This document shows, piece after piece, positions 1 to 11,779 of a DNA stretch of 64,000 nt (position 1 is the stretch's first letter; every line of letters begins with the position of its first letter). The stretch comes from Sternotherus odoratus (taxonomy: Eukaryota > Chordata > Testudines > Kinosternidae): NCBI GenBank assembly GCA_032164245.1, contig JAVMKO010000010.1:29152189-29216188 (forward strand), in the 5' to 3' direction. The translations under genes and the position numbers were made by a program. Below the pieces are notes generated by a model. The model made no database searches, had not been told where the DNA came from, and saw nothing but the letters and a program-made list of their open reading frames with translations.

Positions 1-249
1 ACTGAATTTACCAATTGTAGGTGTGAACCTTCAGCCAAAGTTGATTGCATTGTGGCTGCAAACTCTTCAAAATGCTTTCATATGCCCACCAGCATCACCT
101 CTGTCTTGTTGTGGCTCAGTTTCAACCAGCGGTTCTTCATCAATGAACTGATCTCATCCGAAGCACAGGGCTATCTTGGTGGTACTGGTGTGGTCATACA
201 TGGGGAAAGACAAGGAGCTATATGCTGTCTACATATTGTTAGTTCTGGA
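1..249 (-). mobile_element. Decayed non-LTR retrotransposon (LINE) reverse-transcriptase fragment
   Basis: Read on the minus strand, this stretch gives a stop-interrupted peptide containing DEISSLMKNRWLKLSHNKTE followed by VMLVG. That resembles the 'WLKLN..KTEVLLVG' block just after the catalytic YADD motif of L2/CR1-like reverse transcriptases. A degenerate YVDS lies upstream in another frame. Stops and frame changes show it is dead. The element is cut by the hAT insertion that starts at base 250; its other side should resume after 1,962, but I cannot recognise it there. Clade assignment is a guess. Confidence 0.4.
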
Positions 250-429
250 TAGGCTGACCATACGTCCCATTTTGAACGGGACAGTCCCGTTTTTTACATA
301 TTTTTGGACCGTCCCGTCTTTTTGACAAAAATATCAATTTTGTCCCGTTTTTGGGACAGGTCCCAAGCTGCTTTCTAGGGGGAGGTTCTTTCTTTGCAGG
401 ACTCGCAAGAGCTCAGGTGAAGAATCTTG

Positions 430-520
430 CTACCTAAGGACAAGTATCAGATGTCAAAATCTCCGATGAGCAAACTGCGCTCATCGGAGATTTTGACATC
501 TGATACTAGTCCTTAGGTAG
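430..520. repeat. Near-perfect hairpin with 42-bp arms
   Basis: The left arm 430-471 and right arm 479-520 are reverse complements with one mismatch, separated by a 7-base loop. It lies inside the hAT element at 250-1954, directly before a larger palindrome. Such fold-backs are common in the interior of non-autonomous DNA transposons. No coding role is suggested. Confidence 0.85.
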
Positions 521-990
521 GGAGAGGAGGCAGCGGACGGAGGGAGAGAGCAGGGAGGAAGGGAGGGATGGAGAAGGGGGATGGAGAGAAGGAGGGAAGA
601 AGGAGGAATAGTGAGAAGAGGAGGCAAGGGGCGGCGGGCTGAAGTCGACGGCGGAGCGGAGCTGTCCGGAGCCGCAGCCGGGGGCCGAGCGTGCTGGCGG
701 GGGGGGGGGGGGGGGGGGAGCTGCCGGCCGGGTTTTATGAGACATAATCACATAACTGAATTTATGTGATTATGTCTCATAAAACCCGGCCGGCAGCCCC
801 CCCGCCGGCGCGCTCGGCCCCCGGCTGCGGCTCCGGACAGCTCCGCTCCGCCGTCGGCTTCAGCCCGCCGCCCGCTGCCTCCTCTTCTCACTATTCCTCC
901 TTCTTCCCTCCATCCCTCCCTTCTCTCCATCCCCCTTCTCCATCCCTCCCTTCCTCCCTGCTCTCTCCCTCCGTCCGCTGCCTCCTCTCG
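521..990. repeat. Large fold-back palindrome (about 470 bp) within the hAT element
   Basis: The purine-rich, GC-rich left half (about 521-719) is mirrored by a pyrimidine-rich right half (about 798-990). The centre is a perfect 36-bp-arm inverted repeat, 720-755 against 762-797, with a 6-base loop. A G run near 700-718 is expanded relative to the opposite arm. Shared landmarks on the two arms include CAGCGGACGGAGGGAG and its complement. Confidence 0.8.
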
Positions 991-1240
991 CTCCCTCCAT
1001 CCCTTCCTTCCTCCCTTCTCTCTATCCCTCCATCCCTCTCTCTATCTCCCTTCTCCATCCCTCCCTTCCTCCCTTCTCTCTCTCCCTCCATCCACTGCCT
1101 CCTCTTCCATCTCCCTTCTCTCCATCCCTCCTTCTCGCTGTCCCTTGCCTCCTCCATCCCCCCTGCTCCCTACCCCCATCTCTTCATCTCATCCATCCAT
1201 CCTCTCCCTTCTCACCTTCGTGCCTTCTCTCCCTCCGTCC

Positions 1241-1436
1241 CCTCCATCCTCTTCATCCCCCATCCCCCCTTCTCTCTCTCCCTCCATCCTCTTCATCCCC
1301 CATCCCCCCTTCTCTCTCTCCCTCCATCCTCTTCATCCCCCATCCCCCCTTCTCTCTCTCCCTCCATCCTCTTCATCCCCCATCCCCCCTTCTCTCTCTC
1401 CCTCCATCCTCTTCATCCCCCATCTCCCCATCCCTG
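1241..1436. repeat. 40-bp pyrimidine-rich minisatellite, about 4.8 copies
   Basis: Nearly identical 40-base units begin at 1261, 1301, 1341 and 1381, with a partial copy at 1241-1260. Each contains CCTCCATCCTCTTCATCCCC. The array is the most regular part of a longer CT-rich tract (about 860-1480) that forms one strand of the palindrome and its extension. Near-identity of the units implies recent expansion or homogenisation. Confidence 0.88.
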
Positions 1437-1479
1437 TTCTGCTTATTCCTCCATCCCTCCCCCCCCCCCAGTCTCCCCT

Positions 1480-1687
1480 CTGCCTCCCCCCGCCCGGCGC
1501 TGGGGGGCCCAGGTGGGGCCAAGGTGCTGGTCACCTCGCCCATCGAGCTGGAGTGCCTGGCCAAGCTGCTGTTCTGCCGCAAGGGGGTGCTGTGCCAGAA
1601 GGTGATCCACGTGGTCAAGAGCCACAAAGTCACCGCACGCTTGTGCAAGCAGCCCACGTTATGCAGCCACTGCACCGACCTCATCCG
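1480..1687 (+). pseudogene. Captured protein kinase C first-exon fragment (C1A domain, PKC-gamma-like)
   Basis: Translation from base 1569 reads [20 protein letters not shown] and continues [20 protein letters not shown]. This matches the start of the C1A phorbol-ester domain of classical PKCs: the H-x12-C-x2-C zinc spacing is intact (H of SHK, then C-S-H-C). Several conserved residues are changed: Phe to Val/Leu/Cys, and the final Trp to Arg in this copy. The Ser in VKSHK points to PRKCG rather than PRKCA or PRKCB, from memory. The match ends at a GT donor (1688-1689), which is where I recall classical PKC exon 1 ending. A C-run plus CAG precedes the segment. Residues upstream of LFCRKG are not recognisably PKC. 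The fragment sits inside a hAT element and is probably not expressed as a kinase. Confidence 0.72.
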
Positions 1688-1890
1688 GTGAGACCCCCCT
1701 AGAGCTCCCCCAGCACCCCTCAGCCCACGTTCTGCAGCCACTGCACCGACCTCATCTGGTGAGACCCCCCTGGGACTTAGAGCCCCCCAGACTGCCCAGA
1801 GCCCCCCTAGAGTCCCCAACCACCCCCCCAGTGCCCCTCAGCCCAGGTTCTGCAGCCACTGCACCAATTTCATCTGGTGAGACCCCCCCC
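1640..1890 (+). repeat. Tandem triplication of the captured exon/donor junction
   Basis: The block CAGCCCACGTT.TGCAGCCACT, followed by a TGCACC...CATC[CT]GGTGAGACCCCC ending, appears three times, at about 1648-1700, 1721-1772 and 1834-1888. The second and third copies keep a TGG (Trp) codon where the first has CGG. The intervening sequence (AGAGCCCCCC.AGA... type) is also partly repeated. The duplicated segment spans the exon end plus the first bases of the intron. Confidence 0.8.
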
Positions 1891-1962
1891 AACCCCGTCC
1901 CGTTTTTGCCATCCCAATGTCCCGTTTTTGTCTCAAGGAAATATGGTCAGCCTAGTTCTGGA

Positions 1963-2639
1963 GTGCATATCATCTGATCAGTTCACTTAAGGGATGCATG
2001 CAAGCAGGATCTGTTGTAATGACTAGGCCTACTCATTTGCCCTAATTGTGAGTTCTATTGTAAGAAGTGAATGCATATTTATTAAATGTCACAATGACTT
2101 AATACATTTTGATGGGAAAAAGTACAAAAGGGAGACAAAGAAACGTAATTAGTCTATACAAGGCCTACAGATATAATTCAAGGACTGTGTTAAGACCATG
2201 TTTGGTACACCAGAGAAGCATGGGACCAGAAATGAATGGATCAAAATTGGTATGTCAGAAGCTACGCCTTACCGATGAACAAAGCAATGAGAGAATGGGC
2301 TATCCTGCCCATCATTCCCTTTTGGGATCATCAGAAAGATATTTTGGAGGGAAAAGTTGGCTACCATGACACTGGCTGACTGAAAGAAGGAGAAGGTATG
2401 AGCATCACCATCATGGCTGCCACTCCCACCATTTCCAGGGACCGTGGACCTTTGTTCTAATCCTGAGATATGTTCTGACCACTCCCGATCAGAGAGAGGG
2501 AGCCAGATGAGCACTAATCCCTGAACACCGGCTGGGACTGACTCTATGACAACAATGTCAAATCAAAGAACCACTGCAGCAAGTCTCAGAGACCAGATTA
2601 ACTGACTTGGGCTTGTGGGGTTCATGCTACAGAACTAAA
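1963..2639. other. DAPK2 intron, no recognised feature
   Basis: This should contain the other half of the LINE interrupted at 250, but no clear reverse-transcriptase motif is visible. No exon with plausible splice sites and known protein similarity was found. Confidence 0.4.
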
Positions 2640-2806
2640 AATATTAGTGTGGATGTTTGGTCTTGGGCTGGAGCCCAGGTTCTGAGATTCACCCCCACAC
2701 CAGTTTGAAAGCCCTGGCTCCAGAACTTCTACACTGCTATGTTTAGCCTTGTAGCACAAACCCTGAGAGCCTGAGTCAGCTGACCTGGGCTTTCAGACTC
2801 ACTGCT
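2640..2806. mobile_element. Probable remnant of a non-autonomous DNA element
   Basis: The text 'GGCTGGAGCCCAGGTTCTGAG', with repeated 'GAGCCTGAGTCAGCTGACC' type phrases, resembles an abundant short turtle repeat I recall. Ends and target duplication are not visible, and it runs directly into a CR1 fragment. Confidence 0.3.
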
Positions 2807-3180
2807 AGGGACTCATAGACTTTAAGGTTAGAAAGGAGCATCGTGATCATCTAGTCTGGCCTCCTCCATATTGCAGGCCACTGAACCTCACCCGCCCACT
2901 CCTATAATAGACCCCTAACCTCAGGCTGAGTTACTGAAGTCCTCAAATCATGATCCGCCTTTTACACTAGTTTAAATCTGAAAGTGCAGAGGAAGGTACT
3001 CCCCTCCCCCCCCCCCCCAGCCAGGGTCTCTGCCAAACCGCCCCAGGGCAAAATTCCTTACTAACCCCCAAAATGGCAATCAGTTAGACCCTGAGTACTG
3101 GGCAGGACCCACCAGCCAGACACCTGGGAAAGAATTCTCTGTAGTAACTCAGAGCCCTTCCCATCTAGTGTCCCATCTTC
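2807..3180 (+). mobile_element. CR1 LINE fragment
   Basis: It begins AGGGACTCATAGACTTTAAG and contains ATCATCTAGTCTGGCCTCCT, TTACACTAGTTTAAA and AAAATTCCTTACTAACCCCC. It ends with CTGTAGTAACTCAGAGCCC. These phrases, in this order, are the well-known CR1 consensus seen throughout turtle and bird genomes, here in the orientation complementary to the tail seen near 24,100. A C run (about 3001-3019) interrupts it. No intact reading frame. Confidence 0.75.
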
Positions 3181-6433
<3,253 letters not shown>

Positions 6434-6434
6434 T

Positions 6435-6495
<61 letters not shown>
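6434..6495. repeat. (TG)n microsatellite
   Basis: About 30 uninterrupted TG dinucleotides, followed by TATACACACA immediately before a DNA-transposon terminus at 6503. Confidence 0.95.
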
Positions 6496-6498
<3 letters not shown>

Positions 6499-6502
6499 CA
6501 CA

Positions 6503-7047
6503 CAGTAAAACCCCGATTTAACGGACCCCGATTTAACGGACTTCGGATGCAATGGACAAAATTTATGAGCAAGTCCGATGCATCCAAAATCCATTTTTTC
6601 AGGGGCTGGCTGCCGGCTCCCGGCTGCCGCCCGGGTTCAGGCAGCCAGCGGGCTGCCTGCCGGCTCCCCGCTGCCAGCCCGCCCGGGTCCCAGCTGCTGG
6701 GGGCTGTCAGCCCGCCCGCCCAGGTCTCGGCGGCTGGGACCCGAGCGGCAGCTAGCAGCCCGCCCGCCCGGGTCCCAGCTGCTAGCTGCCGCTCGGGTCC
6801 CAGCAGCCGAGACCTGGGCCGGCTGGAACCGGGCGGGCGGGCTGCTGGCTGCCAGCGGGCGGGCTTATCCCTGACTCCCGGCTGCCAAGTAAAACCTCAA
6901 TATAACGGACTAATTCAGGCGAGGGGGTGTCCGTTAAAGCCGAAAGTCCTGTTATTTAATAATTTTTTTAAATTATTAAATAACGGACTTTCGGCTTTAA
7001 CGGACACCCCCTCGCCCGAATTAGTCCGTTATATTGAGGTTTTACTG
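6503..7047. mobile_element. Pogo/Tigger-like MITE with an internal fold-back
   Basis: The terminus CAGTAAAACCCCGATTTAAC at 6503 pairs with a right end finishing ...GAGGTTTTACTG at 7047, followed by TA. Subterminal phrases 'GATTTAACGGAC' and 'TTAGTCCGTTA' match the second copy at 8395-8820, which has clear TA target duplications. The interior is a GC-rich block of repeated CTGCC/CCCGGGTC phrases (about 6605-6870). No transposase is present. The left TA is not adjacent to the terminus, perhaps altered by the neighbouring TG repeat. Confidence 0.75.
6888..7046. repeat. Long palindrome at the right end of the MITE
   Basis: The arm 6888-6962 (AGTAAAACCTCAATATAACG...) is mirrored by 6972-7046, with a T/A-rich loop between. 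The right terminus of the element is therefore present twice, inverted, so the internal copy itself looks like a terminus. Confidence 0.85.
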
Positions 7048-7068
7048 TATATATATATATATATATAC
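7048..7068. repeat. (TA)n microsatellite
   Basis: About ten TA units directly follow the MITE terminus. TA is the target site of pogo/mariner elements, so the repeat may mark or have grown from the insertion target. Confidence 0.85.
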
Positions 7069-7197
7069 TCAGTCATGCAAAAAATAGAATAGGTTTACAA
7101 AGCGGGATAGGAAGGTAAGGGAATAGCCTTGGACAATGCAGTTACTCTGTACATGAGCAACTGATGTTTATTCAAATTTTTTTAATAGAGAATTAAC

Positions 7198-7490
7198 ATG
7201 GAAGGAGGATGGTCTTATGGTTAAGCCAATGAAGGGACTTGGGAGATCTAAGTTCAATTCTCATCTATACTACAGACTTCCTGTATAATTCTGGTCAACT
7301 CGCATAATCTTTCTATGCCTCAGTTTCCCCATCAATAAAATGGGAATTACACTTATTTTCTCCTACTTCTTTTCTCTATATAGATTTTATGCATTTAGTG
7401 CAGGAACTCTCTCAATAGGTGTTTTTACAGTGCTTCACACACAGCGCACTTGACTTCATTTGGGTGCTACCAAAATATAATGATTATTCA
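7198..7490 (+). mobile_element. tRNA-derived SINE (MIR/CORE-SINE-like), full-length-like
   Basis: An A-box-like head (GGTCTTATGGTTAAGCC) and a B-box-like GTTCAATTC are followed by GCCTCAGTTTCCCCATCAAT and AAAATGGGA. The tail contains ACAGTGCTTCACACA and ends in an A/T-rich ATAATGATTATT. The order matches the common amniote tRNA-SINE that I recall from turtle and bird sequence. It is too diverged to be a functional tRNA. Confidence 0.65.
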
Positions 7491-8392
7491 TAATCTATAT
7501 ACGTTTCCAGGAGTGTCACTCCAAGCCTAGAATGTCGTTGAATCAGTGTGAAGCAATGGAAACAGCTATAAGCATGGCTGAGAGCTTTTTGTTTAGAATA
7601 TCACCAGGATCAATCGTCTTTTGGACTCATAGACTTACTATCCAATTTTTAATTTCTCAGCCTTTTTTTTTTTTTTTTTTTTACATTTTACATATTAGAC
7701 CCATACAACACCATGGGCTTTCACCTAGCAACAATAATAAATGGCATTTGGCAAGCTAGCAAGATTCCTCTTAAAAACAGCTTCCTTTAATTACTAACAC
7801 TGCTTGTGTATGATGTTGTAGACTGTCACTTCAACTGGATCTGAAAAACAGACTAAAAAATGCGCTGTGACAAAAATGCGTTGCTTTTAATCAAGGATAA
7901 CTTAGTGGATTTAAATGGAAACACTTATTACTTATTATTTGGCTTGATGGAAATTTGCACTATTCATATTAAGCAGAGAAAGCAGCAAGCACATGTGTAT
8001 GAGCATATATTAACATTGTGCACAAAACGCTGGTTGGTAGGCAGAGCCATGAAAAATATTAACAACAAAATCTAAAACCAAGTGAATCTTGCTCGACTTT
8101 AGGTTTCATTACAAACTTCAAATTCAGACAGGTTCATCAAAAGGGCCCCTGCAGTTCACAAGCCTGGCCAAATTGAAGGTTCCACATAGAATTTGTGCAA
8201 AATTATTTAGTTTGGATACAACTCTCTCACATTTCACGTTGTTTCACTCAGATTTTGTGAAACCAAAACTCAAACCTGAACTTGGGGCAGGAGCGGGGAA
8301 GAAAGAGCAGGATAAAGCCAGATAAAATGCTGGCACAAACCTTGGCCAACCAAAAGGACCAGGATTCACACAGCTCTTCTAGCTAATACCAG
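7491..8392. other. DAPK2: DAPK2 intron, no recognised feature
   Basis: AT-rich intron with a poly-T run (about 7663-7682). Short open frames here have no recognisable similarity. Confidence 0.5.
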
Positions 8393-8394
8393 TA

Positions 8395-8820
8395 CAGTAA
8401 ACCCTCGATTTAACGGACCTCGATTTAACGGACTTCAGATGCAATGGACAAAATTTCTGAGCAAGTCTGATGCATCCGAAATCCATTTCTCTCGGGCTGG
8501 CTGCCGGCTCCCAGCTGCTGCCCGGGTCCCACAAGCAAGCGGGCTGCCGGCTCCCACCCGGGTCCCGCAAGCAGGCGGGCTGGCTGCCGGGTCCTGGCTG
8601 CCGCCCGGGTCCCAGCAGCCGGGACCCAAGCAGGCTGGCTGACGGCTCCCGGTTGCCGCCTGGGTCCCGGCAGCGGGCGGGCTGCGGAGCTGTCGCCCCG
8701 ACCCTGTGGCTGGCGGGCTGCTGCTCCGACAGCTCTTTTTTTAAAAAATTAAATAACGGACTTTTTGATTTAACGGACACCCCCTCGCCCGAATTAGTCC
8801 GTTAAATGGAGGTTTTACTG
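8395..8820. mobile_element. Pogo/Tigger-like MITE with TA target duplication
   Basis: Left end CAGTAAACCCTCGATTTAAC and right end ending ...GGAGGTTTTACTG are inverted repeats flanked on both sides by TA (8393-8394, 8821-8822). The interior is GC-rich with repeated CTGCCGGCTCCC/CCCGGGTCCC motifs. It matches the element at 6503-7047 but lacks the long terminal palindrome. No coding capacity. Confidence 0.87.
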
Positions 8821-8822
8821 TA

Positions 8823-9650
8823 CCTCTGTTTAAATTACAGTGCTGAATAGGTATCATTTCACCAGATTCTGATATACCTCCCTATTAGGCTGCAGGGAAT
8901 TCAGCTACAATTAGAAAGAGGAAGTGGTCAGTCTACTCCACTCATAGTGAGTTAAACTCTCTGCTGAACTGAGTGAAGCCAGTAAATGAATTAAAAGTTT
9001 TCTCTATTGGTAAAAATGCTGATCTTTTATACAAATGGAAAACACCTAAACAAAATTCTTTTTTAAATTATTAAATAGGCCATCTCAGGGGCTTCTCCAA
9101 GTTGATGGTGCTTATAGGAATATTTATGTATCTTTTCATTATCAGCAACACATTACTATTACGTGGAAACCTGGTGAGACAATGCAATCATGTGGAAAAT
9201 ACAGGATGAAATTCACTTCCCAGTATTAGCAGCTACCTTTTGTTACATAATTTCATCCCCACTGGAATTCACAAAATATTGATACTAATTAATGGCTGGA
9301 GAAAAATAGAATGAATGTTTAGAAAACGGGTTGTTGTATTAAGTGCTGGAATAGTGACAAAAGAACCCCATTTAAGGGATACAAAATATTAAACAATTTG
9401 AGGCTTGGATCTGTGGTTAACATCAAAGGCTTGGTGTTCCATCCAAGCACCAGAGGTATAAAAAATGATGATTTGTATAAAAAGCAGAGTGTGTTGGAAC
9501 ATTTTTGGCAAAACTAAGTTTTGCAAAATATGCTGCATCATGAAAGCCAAAACATGTTGCAGTGATGTATTGGTTTCAATGAAGTTTTGCATGGGAATGG
9601 TGGGTGGGTTTTTTGGGGGGTGTTGGGGAGCAGAGGGGAGATACTTTAAC
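8823..9650. other. DAPK2: DAPK2 intron, no recognised feature
   Basis: AT-rich unique-looking sequence. No exon or repeat identified. Confidence 0.5.
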
Positions 9651-9654
9651 ATTC

Positions 9655-9815
9655 TTCCAGAGCCTCCTGGTTAGAGAACTGGCCTGAGATGTGAGAGACC
9701 TGGATTCAAGTCACTGCTCTGCCTGATTCAGAGTGATCTGTGATCAAAAACTCTGCATTGAATCAGGCAGGGTGGGTCTCACACATCCCAGACAGTGCCC
9801 TAAACACCAGAAACA
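9655..9815. repeat. tRNA-like inverted-repeat SINE remnant
   Basis: The left half has TGGTTAGAGAACTGGCCTGA then GACCTGGATTCAAGTC (tRNA A/B-box-like). The right half (GAATCAGGCAGGGTGGGTCT ... GACAGTGCCCTAAAC) is a diverged reverse complement of it. This paired head-to-head tRNA-like layout occurs as a dispersed repeat in turtles, from memory. Confidence 0.5.
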
Positions 9816-11099
9816 GGCAGACTCAGACACACATTTTCAAAAGCTCAAGTATCAATCTGCAAACAGACATTTCAACATGATTCCACTTTTGCAGAAACAT
9901 TTGAAAGGTTTTGTTCCAAAGTGGTATAAAACCAAATTTTGAAATCTTGAAAGCTGATGTGAAACAGAACTGTCATTCTCCAGTCCTCTCAGCTAGAGTG
10001 TGCAGGGGAAACCTGATCCTGCATTAATGAGAGCACTCCTGTGAAGACAATAAAATTACTCATGCTTAATAGCAGGAGTGAGGTCTACAGAGGCGTTCAG
10101 AGATGTGGTCTCATTAATAAGAAGGAGGATCAAGCTTAAACTTGTATCTCTTCAGAAACTCCCACTCATGCCCTGCCACCTTTTCATACTGTGTACTTTG
10201 AAAGAGCAGGGATGCTGGATTTCATACTGCACAGAATAAAAGACAATGCTCAGCACTTCACTTATACCCATGAGCAGTATCCACTCCTCCTTGTGCTGGC
10301 ATATTATAACTTTGAGCATGGATTGGTAGGACCCTGGCCCAAGTTCAATATCACGTATATCCCCACGCAGAGCACTATATCCCGAGCTTGCAGGTAAATT
10401 CCATAGTTTCTGCTATGAGTTTATGGACTACGCTCTATGCAAGGATCTCCTTATAACAATCACAAACATACTCATTAAATGCAAACACCTAAGGTTACAG
10501 GTTTTCCCTTACTCTGGAGAAGTTATGAGTTGCAGTGATTTTCAACATTATAGCCGTCGCTGGCTTGTATGCAAGTGCAGTTGGAAATATAAATTATGCA
10601 GCATACACTTCAATTCTATTCAGTACTTTATAATGAAACATTCTAAGTATCTTATATAATTAAGACAGAAACAGCAATTTGGAGTCAGTCTTAAATCTAC
10701 AAAAGGCAAGGAATCCCAGAGCTAAAATTTTCCCTTGACCCTAGCTTGCTCTAGGTAGTATGGGGTAAATTCTCACTCACTAATTTGAAATTCTTATAAA
10801 AACATATTGATCTGTTTATGAATCTTAGAGCCATTCCAGACATTTCTCCTTACACACTGACAGAACCTGTGTCTCAGTTACCCAAAGTGCATATTTCTTG
10901 CAAAACCCCATAAAAGTATCCTTTATGACGTCAAAGGGATTTCCTCTCACCTTACAGCAGTTGACATTCACTGCCAGTAAAGTGCTCTAGCTTCCTTGTC
11001 AATGATCATAAAAAATGACAGCATACAGTCAGGAAAAACAACCACCACCAGTATTACAGTATTTCCTTGTGACCCTGACCAAAATAACCCTCCCATGCA
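9816..11099. other. DAPK2: DAPK2 intron, no recognised feature
   Basis: No exon, RNA gene or clearly named repeat seen. Confidence 0.5.
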
Positions 11100-11330
11100 C
11101 CATCTAAGAAATACTGCCTGCCCCAAAGAGCTTGCAATTTAGACAAGACAAGGGATAGGAGAAAGGAAATATGGCCTGCATATGTGGAATTGCAACACAC
11201 AGAGATTAAACCATTTACTTACAAGAATCTTTTGCAAACCTGAGAAATGAATCCAGATCTCCCAAATTCTAGCCAAGTGCTTTAACACAAGCCCACACTT
11301 CTAGCGCATCAGTGAAATAAGGATGACTGA
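11100..11330 (-). mobile_element. tRNA-derived SINE fragment, reverse orientation
   Basis: 'CCCAAAGAGCTTGCAATTTA' followed by 'GACAAGACAAGGGATAGGAG', then AATCCAGATCTCCCAAATTC and AGTGCTTTAACACAAG. This is the reverse complement of the same SINE family seen at 7198 and 13644, including the complement of its B-box region. Confidence 0.6.
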
Positions 11331-11419
11331 ACTCCTATATAGCGATATGAACAGCACACACTCAACATAATCCTAGAGACCAACATTTGGTCCTGTTTTT
11401 TTAAACTAGTGAAGTTTGT

Positions 11420-11694
11420 TGAATTCCTCAAATATTTGGACAGCAATACTACAGTCCCCTCTCCCCATCACAGTCCTGGGACAGCCTGCACCCCAAGCCT
11501 CTTATTCCTGGCCCCACCCCAGGGCCTGCACCCCCAGCCAGAGCCCTCATCACCCCCCAACCCTTTGCCCTAGCCCTGAGCTCCCTCCCACACTCCAAAC
11601 CCCATAGTCCTGCCCCCACCACACATCACCTCCATACTGATACACATAACAAAATTCATTCCACACATGGATGTAAAAAATTAGAGGGAACATG
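11420..11694. mobile_element. C-rich DNA-transposon remnant
   Basis: A run of CCCCAGCC.GAGCCC-type phrases leads into 'CACATGGATGTAAAAAATTA' and ends GAGGGAACATGG. I recognise this as the right part of a dispersed turtle element whose terminus reads TTCCCTCTAATTTT when reversed. The left end and target duplication were not found. Confidence 0.45.
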
Positions 11695-11779
11695 GACAGT
11701 GCTTAATGTAGATAAATTCAATTTTAGAAACCAAATTTAGATGAGTACAAAATACAGTTTATTTTATCATCCTATAGTT

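Larger units (their letters stand above)
250..1954. mobile_element. Composite non-autonomous hAT transposon carrying foreign exon sequence
   Basis: Inverted termini TAGGCTGACCATA (250-262) and TATGGTCAGCCTA (1942-1954) are perfect complements. They are flanked by a perfect 8-bp target duplication GTTCTGGA (242-249 and 1955-1962), the hallmark of hAT transposition. Next to both ends are GTCCCGTTTTT-type motifs, as in the short relatives at 22153-22276 and 30299-30398. No transposase is visible. The 1.7-kb interior holds a 42-bp-arm hairpin, a palindrome of about 470 bp, a CT-rich tract with a 40-bp minisatellite, and a protein kinase C-like exon fragment with repeated copies of its 3' end. The boundaries are secure; the origin of the cargo is inferred. 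Confidence 0.88.

Noticed and set aside
1241..1436. Possible CRISPR-like or satellite array
   Set aside because: Units are contiguous without unique spacers and sit in a vertebrate transposon; an ordinary minisatellite.
766..1605. 279-codon plus-strand open frame
   Set aside because: Pro/Ser/Leu low-complexity translation of a CT-rich palindrome arm and minisatellite within a transposon; only its last part overlaps the PKC-like segment, in a different frame.
9655..9740. Possible tRNA gene
   Set aside because: A- and B-box-like sequences are present but the rest does not form a tRNA fold and is mirrored downstream; a SINE remnant.
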